Position numbers and translations under genes: made by a program
Notes under the pieces: generated by a model
Seen by the model: the letters and a program-made list of their open reading frames with translations, nothing else
Database searches by the model: none
Told to the model about the DNA's origin: nothing
Shown: positions 7,846 through 14,074 of the stretch, piece after piece
Position numbering within the stretch: position 1 is the first letter of the stretch
Layout: every line of letters begins with the position of its first letter
NCBI RefSeq assembly: GCF_963666665.1
Contig: NZ_OY762999.1
Span: 725,501-789,500 of the forward strand
Direction of reading: 5' to 3'
DNA: 64,000 bases
DNA from: Maridesulfovibrio sp.
Lineage (GTDB): Bacteria > Desulfobacterota > Desulfovibrionia > Desulfovibrionales > Desulfovibrionaceae

Positions 7846-9273
7846 TTAGCCTTTTATACATAAAAGAGGACGTAGACGGGCAACCTTTTCTGCTATTCCG
7901 GCAGCTTGAGTTGATTCGATAATCATGTCCACGTCCTTGTAGGCAAGGGGAGCTTCTTCAGCAATGCCCTTGAATGATCCGGTACGGATGATGATCCCGT
8001 GCCTGCCAAGCTCTTTCTGGATTGTGTTGCCCTTGAAAGTCCTGCGTGCTTTTGCCCGGCTCATAATCCGTCCGGCACCGTGGCAGCAGGATGAAAAAGA
8101 TATCTCTGCCGATTCGGTTGTTCCTGAAAGGATGTAAGAAGCTGTCCCCATGCTTCCGCCGATTATTACCGGTTGTCCGTGTTTTTTGAACTCACTCGGT
8201 AGCTCTGGGTGTCCCGGTCCCAGTGCACGAGTTGCGCCTTTGCGGTGCACCCAGATATTTTTCTTTTTGCCATTAATTTTGAATTCTTCACGCTGACAGG
8301 TGTTATGGCTTACATCGTAAAGCAGCCGCAAATCAGCCTGTGGCAGGATTTCCGCAAAACATTCCCGCACAAGGTGGGTGATGGCCTGACGGTTGGCAAG
8401 AGCGCAGTTAATGCCTGCTCCCATGGCTCCAAGGTAATCCTGTCCGAGTTCGGAATTAAGCGGCGCACAGGCAATATCCTTGTGGGGAAGTTTGATGCCG
8501 AATTCGGGAGCGGCCTTGGCCATCATAGGCAGGTAGTCCTTGGCAATCTGGTGCCCTAGTCCTCGTGATCCGCAATGGATGCTGACCACCACTTCTTCAA
8601 TTCCGATGCCGAAGGCCGCAGCTTTGGCTTTATCGTATATTTCTTCTACATACTGCACTTCCAGATAATGGTTGCCGGAACCAAGCGATCCCATCTGGTT
8701 GCGCATGCGTTCTTTGGCTTTTAGAGGGACTTTGTCCGGATCAGCAAAGCTATTTCTGCCGTTGCCCTCAATCCTGCCGAGGTCCTCCGGTTTTCCGAGT
8801 CCTTGCCCAATAGCCCATGAAGCACCGCCGAGCAGCATCTCATCAAGCTGATCGCCTTCTAGGATAATATCGCCTCCAACCCCAGCGCCGGACGGAATTC
8901 GCTTGAAAAGTAAATCTGCAAGCTTGGCATCACAAGTGATCAAATCCTGTTTCTTCAATCCGGTAGTGAGGGTGCGTACGCCACAGGAAATATCAAATCC
9001 AACTCCACCAGCAGAAATAACCCCGCGCTTCTCATCAAAAGCTCCAACGCCGCCGATTGGGAATCCATAACCGGAATGGGCATCCGGCATGGCGCAGACC
9101 GGACCGACCACACCCGTAAGCGAGGCCACATCGCGGACCTGCGAGACAGTGGTGTCATCCAGTTCAAGGATGATGTCCTTGTTTCCAAAGAATAGGGCAT
9201 CCACACGCATGGGGCCGTATTTTTTCATGCGCCATATGCAGGGAGCTTCTTGTTTGAGTAGTTTGATATTCAT
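7846..9273 (-). CDS. rtcB: RtcB 3'-phosphate RNA ligase
   Basis: This 475-residue RtcB family enzyme uses GTP to join RNA 2',3'-cyclic phosphate or 3'-phosphate ends to 5'-OH ends, in RNA repair. The motifs are PVCAMPDAHSGYGFPIGG, GVGFDISCGVR (metal-binding Cys at about residue 97), IHCGSRGLGHQ, and SSCCHGAGRIMSRAKA, whose His is the expected guanylylated residue. Length and motifs are complete. No rtcA, archease or sigma-54 activator RtcR is adjacent, unlike the E. coli arrangement. The HPt gene follows on the same strand. Confidence 0.97.
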   Translation of the reverse strand: MNIKLLKQEAPCIWRMKKYGPMRVDALFFGNKDIILELDDTTVSQVRDVASLTGVVGPVCAMPDAHSGYGFPIGGVGAFDEKRGVISAGGVGFDISCGVRTLTTGLKKQDLITCDAKLADLLFKRIPSGAGVGGDIILEGDQLDEMLLGGASWAIGQGLGKPEDLGRIEGNGRNSFADPDKVPLKAKERMRNQMGSLGSGNHYLEVQYVEEIYDKAKAAAFGIGIEEVVVSIHCGSRGLGHQIAKDYLPMMAKAAPEFGIKLPHKDIACAPLNSELGQDYLGAMGAGINCALANRQAITHLVRECFAEILPQADLRLLYDVSHNTCQREEFKINGKKKNIWVHRKGATRALGPGHPELPSEFKKHGQPVIIGGSMGTASYILSGTTESAEISFSSCCHGAGRIMSRAKARRTFKGNTIQKELGRHGIIIRTGSFKGIAEEAPLAYKDVDMIIESTQAAGIAEKVARLRPLLCIKG

Positions 9274-9282
9274 TTTCCAATC

Positions 9283-9329
9283 ATAAATGAAAAGGGAGAT
9301 TTTAACTATTTCAAGTTAAAATCTCCCTT
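9283..9329 (-). terminator. Intrinsic terminator after the ACT-domain gene (minus strand)
   Basis: The stem AAGGGAGATTTTAAC / GTTAAAATCTCCCTT (15 bp) has a short loop, and the minus-strand continuation is T-rich. It ends the paaK-ACT operon before rtcB. Confidence 0.85.
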
Positions 9330-9352
9330 AAATGTTTTAGCGTAATAAACTA

Positions 9353-9784
9353 TTACAGCTTACACAGCTCTTCGCTGGGGATCATCTTGATGTTCTTGGA
9401 CCCGAGCAGTTCTATAGCCTGATCGGTGCGGTCGAAGCGGAAGATGATTACGGCGTTGGAGCCGGACTGATGTACGAAAGCGTACATGTATTCCACGTTA
9501 ATGCCGGAGCCGCGCAGCATTTCGAGCAGATTGTGCAGACCGCCGGGCTGGTCGTCTACAACTACAGCTACGACAGAAGTTTTGCCTACAGTGAAGCCTG
9601 CGTCTTTGAGCACTCTCTGCGCTGTTTCGAAGTCGGACACGATGAGTCGCAGGATGCCGAAATCAGAAGTGTCGGCAAGTGAGAGCGCGCGGATATTGAC
9701 TTTGTTCTCGGTAAGCAGACGGGTTACCTCGGCGAGTCTTCCGGCACGGTTCTCAAGGAATATGGATAGCTGGTCACATTTCAT
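9353..9784 (-). CDS. Tandem ACT-domain amino-acid-binding protein
   Basis: This 143-residue protein consists of two ACT domains, about residues 1-67 (CDQLSIFLENRAGRLAEVTRLL) and 70-140 (SVVAVVVDDQPGGLHNLLEML). ACT domains bind amino acids at domain interfaces and regulate enzymes such as those of Phe and Ser biosynthesis. There is no catalytic domain. The ATG at 9784 has GAGGAAA upstream, so the five-codon longer reading frame is not needed. It starts 27 bases after the phenylacetate-CoA ligase stop and shares its Phe-responsive leader, so an aromatic amino acid is a reasonable ligand. That is inference; the ligand is not shown by the sequence. Confidence 0.9.
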   Translation of the reverse strand: MKCDQLSIFLENRAGRLAEVTRLLTENKVNIRALSLADTSDFGILRLIVSDFETAQRVLKDAGFTVGKTSVVAVVVDDQPGGLHNLLEMLRGSGINVEYMYAFVHQSGSNAVIIFRFDRTDQAIELLGSKNIKMIPSEELCKL

Positions 9785-9811
9785 GGTGTTTCCTCGCATT
9801 TGAATTAGGTT

Positions 9812-11122
9812 CTATTGCTGGTCCTGATTACGCAGGTCGAGAATTCTCTGGGCTTTACCTACGGAACGTTCAATGGATTTGGGTTCCACAAGTTTAACCC
9901 GGGCGGTTACGCCAAGGAATTCCTTAATAGTTTTTTGTATCTTTCTTTCGAGACGCTGTAAATTTTTAATTTCATCGGAGAAGGCTGCGCCGGAAATTTC
10001 GACTTTCACGGTCAGGATGTCGAGATTGCCGTCGCGTTCAACCACCAGCTGATAGTGCGGGGAGAGGCCTTCGGTTTCGATGAGGATGGACTCGATCTGA
10101 GACGGGAATACGTTCACGCCGCGGATGATGAGCATGTCGTCACTGCGACCCATTATGCGATGCATGCGGGCGAAGGTGCGTCCGCAGCGGCAGGCGGTGT
10201 AGTTCAGGCGGGTCAGGTCACGGGTGCGGTAGCGGATGAGCGGGATACCTTCCTTGGTCAGGGTGGTTATTACCAGCTCTCCGGTTTCGCCCGGCTTTAC
10301 GTGCTCGCCTGTTTCGGGGTTAATGATTTCGGGCAGGAAGTGGTCTTCCATGATGTGCAGGCCGTTCTGTTCTTCGGCACATTCCATGGCAACACCGGGA
10401 CCCATGATTTCGGAAAGACCGTAGATGTCGAGGGCCTTAATGTGCAGTTTCTGTTCGATGTCACGGCGCATGGACTCGGTCCATGGTTCGGCACCGAAAA
10501 TACCTATACGCAGGGGCAGTTTCTTGAAGTCGATGCCCATTTCCTTACCTGTTTCGTGCAGGAACAGGGCGTAGGAAGGGGTACAGCAGATCACATCGGC
10601 GCCGAAATCTTTGAGCAGCATGATTTGGCGTCTGGTACCGCCGCCGGATACCGGGATGATGGTTGCGCCCAGTGCTTCCGCACCGTAGTGGGCGCCGAGA
10701 CCACCGGTGAACAGGCCGTAACCGTATGCGTTGTGGATGCTGTCTTCAGGAGTTGCTCCGGCAATGGCGAATGAACGGGCCATGAGATCCGCCCAGTTCT
10801 TGATGTCGCGCTTGGTGTAGCCGACAACTGTTGCCTTTCCGGTGGTGCCGGAAGAGGAATGGATGCGGACGATGTTCTCGCGGGAAACAGCAAAAAGGCC
10901 GAAGGGGTAGTGGTTGCGCAGGTCCTGCTTTTCGGTAAACGGGAGTTTGGTCAGGTCGGATAGGGAATTGATATCCTTGGGTTCAATACCCAGTTCCTTA
11001 AACTTGTTGGTGTAAAAAGGAACGTTGGCATAAACTCGCTCGCAAAGTTGTTTAAGACGTCTGAGCTGTAATTCTTCCAGCTCTTCCCTCGGCATTGTTT
11101 CCTTGTCTACGTCGAAGATCAT
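9812..11122 (-). CDS. paaK: Phenylacetate/arylacetate-CoA ligase, AMP-forming, behind a Phe attenuator
   Basis: This 436-residue adenylate-forming enzyme has the usual PaaK length. Motifs are IHSSSGTTGKATVVGYT (ATP loop, about residues 87-103), AYGYGLFTGGLGAHYGAEALG, DIYGLSEIMGPGVAMEC, YRTRDLTRLN and the C-terminal PaaK domain (GRSDDMLIIRGVNVFPSQIE). It activates phenylacetate, or perhaps indole- or hydroxyphenylacetate, to the CoA thioester in the cytoplasm. AGGAGG precedes the ATG. The transcript carries a Phe-codon leader peptide and an attenuator about 50-190 bases upstream, suggesting expression on Phe shortage and a salvage rather than catabolic role. The tandem-ACT gene follows after 27 bases. 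No indolepyruvate oxidoreductase genes lie in this window. Confidence 0.93.
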   Translation of the reverse strand: MIFDVDKETMPREELEELQLRRLKQLCERVYANVPFYTNKFKELGIEPKDINSLSDLTKLPFTEKQDLRNHYPFGLFAVSRENIVRIHSSSGTTGKATVVGYTKRDIKNWADLMARSFAIAGATPEDSIHNAYGYGLFTGGLGAHYGAEALGATIIPVSGGGTRRQIMLLKDFGADVICCTPSYALFLHETGKEMGIDFKKLPLRIGIFGAEPWTESMRRDIEQKLHIKALDIYGLSEIMGPGVAMECAEEQNGLHIMEDHFLPEIINPETGEHVKPGETGELVITTLTKEGIPLIRYRTRDLTRLNYTACRCGRTFARMHRIMGRSDDMLIIRGVNVFPSQIESILIETEGLSPHYQLVVERDGNLDILTVKVEISGAAFSDEIKNLQRLERKIQKTIKEFLGVTARVKLVEPKSIERSVGKAQRILDLRNQDQQ

Positions 11123-11167
11123 CTCTTGCCTCCTGATATGGCTGATCCCGGTACAGGGTTTAAGTTA

Positions 11168-11204
11168 CAAAATAAAAAAGGCCACGGGGTTTGCGCCCGT
11201 GGCC
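11168..11204 (-). terminator. Attenuator terminator (3:4 hairpin) in the paaK leader
   Basis: On the minus strand GGCCACGGG (11204-11196) pairs perfectly with CCCGTGGCC (11188-11180) across a 7-base loop, followed by TTTTTTATTTT. It lies between the Phe leader peptide and paaK, with no minus-strand gene upstream to terminate. Its 5' arm can pair instead with CCCGTGG at 11244-11238, which would form an antiterminator. Confidence 0.9.
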
Positions 11205-11234
11205 CGGTAAACTATCAGAAAGTGTATTTTTCCA

Positions 11235-11303
11235 TAACCACGGGATGACTATATTTCAGTCCTAAAAAAGAAAAAAAAGAAAAAGGAAAAAAGGTCGTGG
11301 TTA
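11235..11303 (-). promoter_or_regulatory. Phenylalanine transcription attenuator: pause (1:2) and antiterminator (2:3) segments
   Basis: Read on the minus strand. Segment 1 is TAACCACG (11303-11296), inside leader codons 2-5. Segment 2 is CCCGTGGTTA (11244-11235), starting 4 bases after the leader stop. Segment 3 is CCACGGG (11202-11196). Segments 1 and 2 pair over 8 bp (TAACCACG with CGTGGTTA), and segments 2 and 3 pair over 7 bp. Segments 3 and 4 form the terminator. Eight Phe codons lie between segments 1 and 2. A ribosome stalled on them would cover segment 1 and free segment 2 for antitermination; a ribosome at the stop codon would cover segment 2 and allow termination. Confidence 0.88.
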
Positions 11304-11308
11304 AGCAT
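11249..11308 (-). CDS. Phe-rich leader peptide of the paaK-ACT operon
   Basis: This is a 19-codon open frame encoding MLNHDLFSFFFFFFFRTEI, with eight Phe codons, seven of them consecutive (six TTT and two TTC in all). It has the same design as the E. coli pheA and pheST leader peptides, which are rich in consecutive Phe. It ends at a TAG just before attenuator segment 2. No strong Shine-Dalgarno is visible. A possible promoter (TTGACG at 11344-11339, CATTAT about 17 bases on) would place the transcript start at or very near the ATG, so translation might be leaderless. The coding claim rests on composition plus the perfectly placed alternative pairings. Confidence 0.85.
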   Translation of the reverse strand: MLNHDLFSFFFFFFFRTEI

Positions 11309-11315
11309 GTCGTGT

Positions 11316-11344
11316 ATAATGCATAAGTGTTTGCTCGCCGTCAA
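11316..11344 (-). promoter_or_regulatory. Candidate promoter of the paaK leader transcript
   Basis: A TTGACG -35-like hexamer is followed after 17 bases by CATTAT (4 of 6 matches to TATAAT). It is the best sigma-70-like match upstream of the leader peptide, but the -10 is weak and other positions are possible. Confidence 0.4.
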
Positions 11345-11477
11345 GCCGGATGGTTTATAAAAACGTATATACACAAGTAAATTCTCAGCTAATCACGAAG
11401 CTTATGAAAGTGATTCTGCTTCATGGTATTTTGGCTATATTGAGAGTCTCGATTTTTGCATGGTTTTGTTTTCGGAA

Positions 11478-11513
11478 TCGAAAATAATTTTCGTAATTGA
11501 AAATGATTTAAAA
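11478..11513. promoter_or_regulatory. Two adjacent Fur-box-like palindromes
   Basis: TCGAAAATAATTTTCGT (11478-11494; perfect 7-1-7 palindrome CGAAAATAATTTTCG) and TTGAAAATGATTTAAAA (11497-11513) lie 19 bases apart. Both match the GAAAAT-N-ATTTTC core that I recall for Fur sites in Desulfovibrio. They lie between divergent transcripts, 17 bases upstream of a possible promoter that reads toward rsfS and about 170 bases upstream of the Phe leader. Confidence 0.45.
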
Positions 11514-11529
11514 GTCCGCTATAGATGGA

Positions 11530-11560
11530 TTGCGTAGTGGGCGTAAATTCTCTATATAAT
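11530..11560 (+). promoter_or_regulatory. Candidate promoter reading toward rsfS
   Basis: A perfect TATAAT at 11555-11560 has TTGCGT at 11530-11535 (19-base spacer). It lies downstream of the Fur-like boxes and upstream of the structured leader. Confidence 0.5.
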
Positions 11561-11587
11561 CATATTGTACTTTGGACGAAATGTGAG

Positions 11588-11697
11588 AACTGCGTCTGGC
11601 CGGGAGTAACGGACCTCCGGCACGCAGGGGTGTTAAGCCCTTTATTCCTGCTGTTTGTGCTCCGAATTCAAGCGCGTTTTCCGAAAGGGGAAAACGC
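11588..11697 (+). ncRNA. Structured 5' leader or small RNA upstream of rsfS
   Basis: Two strong hairpins lie between the TATAAT and the rsfS start. The first pairs CTGCGT (11590-11595) with ACGCAG (11622-11627), with an inner GCCGG / CCGGC helix carrying a one-base bulge. The second pairs GCGTTTTCC (11674-11682) with GGAAAACGC (11689-11697). There is no open frame of note between them and no U-run after the second, so a 5' UTR is more likely than a free sRNA. I do not recognise a known riboswitch class. Confidence 0.4.
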
Positions 11698-11717
11698 CGG
11701 TTAATTAAACCAAAAGA

Positions 11718-12104
11718 ATGAAAACTAAAGAAAAGAAATTTAAACAGATCGATACTAAGGATAAAGTTCAGCTTGTTGCTGAATGGTTGGATGAAAAACA
11801 AGCCAGTGATGTTTCCGCTGTAGACGTACAGGGAATCTGCCCCATTGCCGAAGTTGTAATGGTTGCAGGAGCAAAGGGTGTGCGCCACGCACAGGCTCTG
11901 GCTGATTTCGTTCTGGAGCAGCTTTCCAAGGAAAATATCGAATACCTCGGTATGGAAGGCTACAAAACCGGAGACTGGATCCTTCTCGATCTGAACGATA
12001 TTATCGTACACATTTTTCAGGAAGATAACCGCGCTTTTTACAACGTGGAAGGTCTCTGGTCCGAAGGCACCAGAATGGAATTAAATCTCAAGCCGCAGGA
12101 TTAA
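11718..12104 (+). CDS. rsfS: Ribosomal silencing factor RsfS
   Basis: This 128-residue RsfS (DUF143) protein binds ribosomal protein uL14 and blocks 50S-30S joining when growth slows. Typical segments are DVSAVDVQGICPIAEVVMVAGA, HAQALADFVLEQL, GYKTGDWILLDLNDIIVHIF and YNVEGLWSEG. A Lys-rich 15-residue N-terminus precedes the core. The ribosome-binding site is weak (CCAAAAGA), and a structured leader lies upstream, so translation may be regulated. gpmI begins 21 bases downstream in the same operon. The nadD and proA genes often found beside rsfS are not here. Confidence 0.95.
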   Translation: MKTKEKKFKQIDTKDKVQLVAEWLDEKQASDVSAVDVQGICPIAEVVMVAGAKGVRHAQALADFVLEQLSKENIEYLGMEGYKTGDWILLDLNDIIVHIFQEDNRAFYNVEGLWSEGTRMELNLKPQD

Positions 12105-12125
12105 ATCTGCGCAAGGAATAGAAAC

Positions 12126-13658
12126 ATGTCGCAACAAACCGGTGCTCCTTCCGTTCTTCTTATTCTGGACGGTTGGGGAATTGCCCCTGAAGGTAAAGGC
12201 AATGCAGTAAAACTTGCCAACACTCCCGTTCTGGACGGGCTGATGGAAAGCTGTCCTCGGACCCAGCTCAAATGTGCTGGCCGTGCGGTTGGGCTTCCTG
12301 ACGGATTCATGGGGAACTCCGAGGTCGGTCACACCAACATCGGAGCAGGCCGGGTTGTTTATCAGGACATGACCCGCATTGACATTGCCATTGAGAAGCA
12401 AGAGCTGGCAGCCAATGCAGCTATCAGCAGTCTCATGGATAATGTCAAAGCTGCGGACGGTCGCCTGCATTTCATGGGGCTCCTTTCCGACGGCGGTGTG
12501 CATTCTCACATCAATCATCTTTTTTCATTGATTGAAGTGGCAAAGGATGCCGGTATCAAGGAAATCTTCGTCCATGCTTTTATGGATGGCCGTGATACCT
12601 CTCCCACGAGCGGTAAGGTTTACATGCAGCAGTTGGTGGATAAAATGACTGAAATCGGGGCCGGTAAAGTGGCCTCTATTTCCGGTCGTTATTATTCCAT
12701 GGACCGTGATAAGCATTACGAGCGCAATGAGCTTTCCTACAAGGCTCTGGTTCTCGGCGAAGGGCAGGAAGTTTCTGACCCTGTTAAAGGTGTTGAGGAC
12801 GCATACGCTGCCGGAGAGACTGATGAATTTATCAAGCCGCGCCTTGTTTCCGGTGTAGACGGAACCTTGAAAGACGGCGACGGTGTGTTCTTTTTCAACT
12901 TCCGCGCCGACCGTGCCCGCCAGCTTTGCCGGGTGCTTGCACTGAAAGATTTCAGCGAATTCGATCGTCCCAAAGCTCCGGTGTTCTGCGGTTTTGTGAC
13001 TATGACTCAGTATGAGTCGGATTTTGCTTTCCCCAATGCCTTTCCTCCGCTGAACATTAGCAACCCCATCGGGGAAGTTGTTGCGGATAACGGGCTCAAG
13101 CAGCTACGCATTGCCGAAACCGAGAAATATGCCCACGTAACTTATTTCATGAACGGCGGGCGCGAAGAACCTTTCGAAGGCGAGGACCGTATTCTTGTCC
13201 CTTCCCCGCGTGAAGTTGCAACTTACGACCTTAAGCCGCAGATGAGCGCCGAGGAAGTGACTGAAAAGTTGATTGAAGCATTACCGAAATATTCGCTGTG
13301 CATCTGCAACCTTGCCAATCTCGACATGGTCGGCCATTCCGGCATCATCCCGGCGGCGATCAAAGCCTGCGAGACTGTTGACGCCTGTGTCGGCAGGATC
13401 GTAGAAGCTGTGAAAGCGCAGGGTGGAGTCATTATGCTGACTGCCGACCACGGTAATGCCGAGGAAATGATTGATGCAAATGGCGGCCCGCAGACTGCGC
13501 ACAGCCTGAACAACGTACCGCTGGTATTTATCGGTGAAGCGTTTGAAGGCGTGACTCCTGCAGAAGGAGCGCTTTGTGACATCGCACCCACAATTTTGAA
13601 TCACATGGGCATTTCCGTTCCCGAAGAAATGACCGGTAAAGATCTTTTAAAAGGATAA
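12126..13658 (+). CDS. gpmI: 2,3-bisphosphoglycerate-independent phosphoglycerate mutase
   Basis: This 510-residue GpmI interconverts 3- and 2-phosphoglycerate in glycolysis and gluconeogenesis using two Mn ions. The catalytic Ser65 lies in GNSEVGHTNIGAGRVVYQD. Metal ligands are in LILDGWG (Asp15), ANLDMVGHSG and MLTADHGNAEEM. HAFMDGRDTSP and GRYYSMDRD are substrate-site signatures. The gene follows rsfS by 21 bases and is followed by a zinc-ribbon gene after three bases. A second, archaeal-type mutase-like protein is encoded at 60127-61308, and probably has a different job. Confidence 0.98.
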   Translation: MSQQTGAPSVLLILDGWGIAPEGKGNAVKLANTPVLDGLMESCPRTQLKCAGRAVGLPDGFMGNSEVGHTNIGAGRVVYQDMTRIDIAIEKQELAANAAISSLMDNVKAADGRLHFMGLLSDGGVHSHINHLFSLIEVAKDAGIKEIFVHAFMDGRDTSPTSGKVYMQQLVDKMTEIGAGKVASISGRYYSMDRDKHYERNELSYKALVLGEGQEVSDPVKGVEDAYAAGETDEFIKPRLVSGVDGTLKDGDGVFFFNFRADRARQLCRVLALKDFSEFDRPKAPVFCGFVTMTQYESDFAFPNAFPPLNISNPIGEVVADNGLKQLRIAETEKYAHVTYFMNGGREEPFEGEDRILVPSPREVATYDLKPQMSAEEVTEKLIEALPKYSLCICNLANLDMVGHSGIIPAAIKACETVDACVGRIVEAVKAQGGVIMLTADHGNAEEMIDANGGPQTAHSLNNVPLVFIGEAFEGVTPAEGALCDIAPTILNHMGISVPEEMTGKDLLKG

Positions 13659-13661
13659 TTG

Positions 13662-13904
13662 ATGTCTGAATCCCGTAAACCTTTATCTCCGGTCAAGCCT
13701 AGCGGGATGGAGATAATTTTTATGTTTCCCTGTCCGTTCTGCGGCCGGGAAGTGCCTTACATCGCACCGACTCAGCCTGCCATGGCAACTTGCGATGCCT
13801 GCCGCCGGAATTTTCCGATAGTTCCGGTGGATGAAAAGATCATCAGGTTTTACAAGACCATGCTTGAAAACGGCAAGGCTGCTGTCGATCCTGATTTCTT
13901 TTAG
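13662..13904 (+). CDS. Small zinc-ribbon protein of unknown function
   Basis: This 80-residue protein has two CxxC knuckles, CPFC (in MFPCPFCGREVPYI) and CDAC (in ATCDACRRNFPIV), which should bind one zinc. The ATG at 13662 follows AAAAGGA at 13649-13655, and the gpmI stop is three bases upstream, so it belongs to the rsfS-gpmI operon. There is no catalytic domain, and the function is unknown. A strong terminator ends the operon. Confidence 0.75.
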   Translation: MSESRKPLSPVKPSGMEIIFMFPCPFCGREVPYIAPTQPAMATCDACRRNFPIVPVDEKIIRFYKTMLENGKAAVDPDFF

Positions 13905-13924
13905 GCTGTAGTAAATATAATTTT

Positions 13925-13962
13925 AAAAAGAGCTTTCTGCGCGAGCAGGGAGCTCTTTTTTT
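13925..13962 (+). terminator. Intrinsic terminator of the rsfS-gpmI operon
   Basis: The stem AAAAAGAGCT / AGCTCTTTTT has a partly paired loop (CTGC / GCAG) and is followed by a T-run. Confidence 0.85.
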
Positions 13963-14074
13963 ATGCCTGTTGCGGTCCGGGATGGGCGGTAAATTAAAAG
14001 TGTGAGGGATAATAGTCGCTTTGAATCATAGTGATTCAGGGCTGATCCTGAAACTTTTAATTTGGAGGGACAAA

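Noticed and set aside
10055..10774. Large plus-strand open frame inside the phenylacetate-CoA ligase gene
   Set aside because: It is antisense to a clear PaaK and has no recognisable motif or start signals; the same holds for other long antisense frames in tgt, pfkB, tolB and hom.
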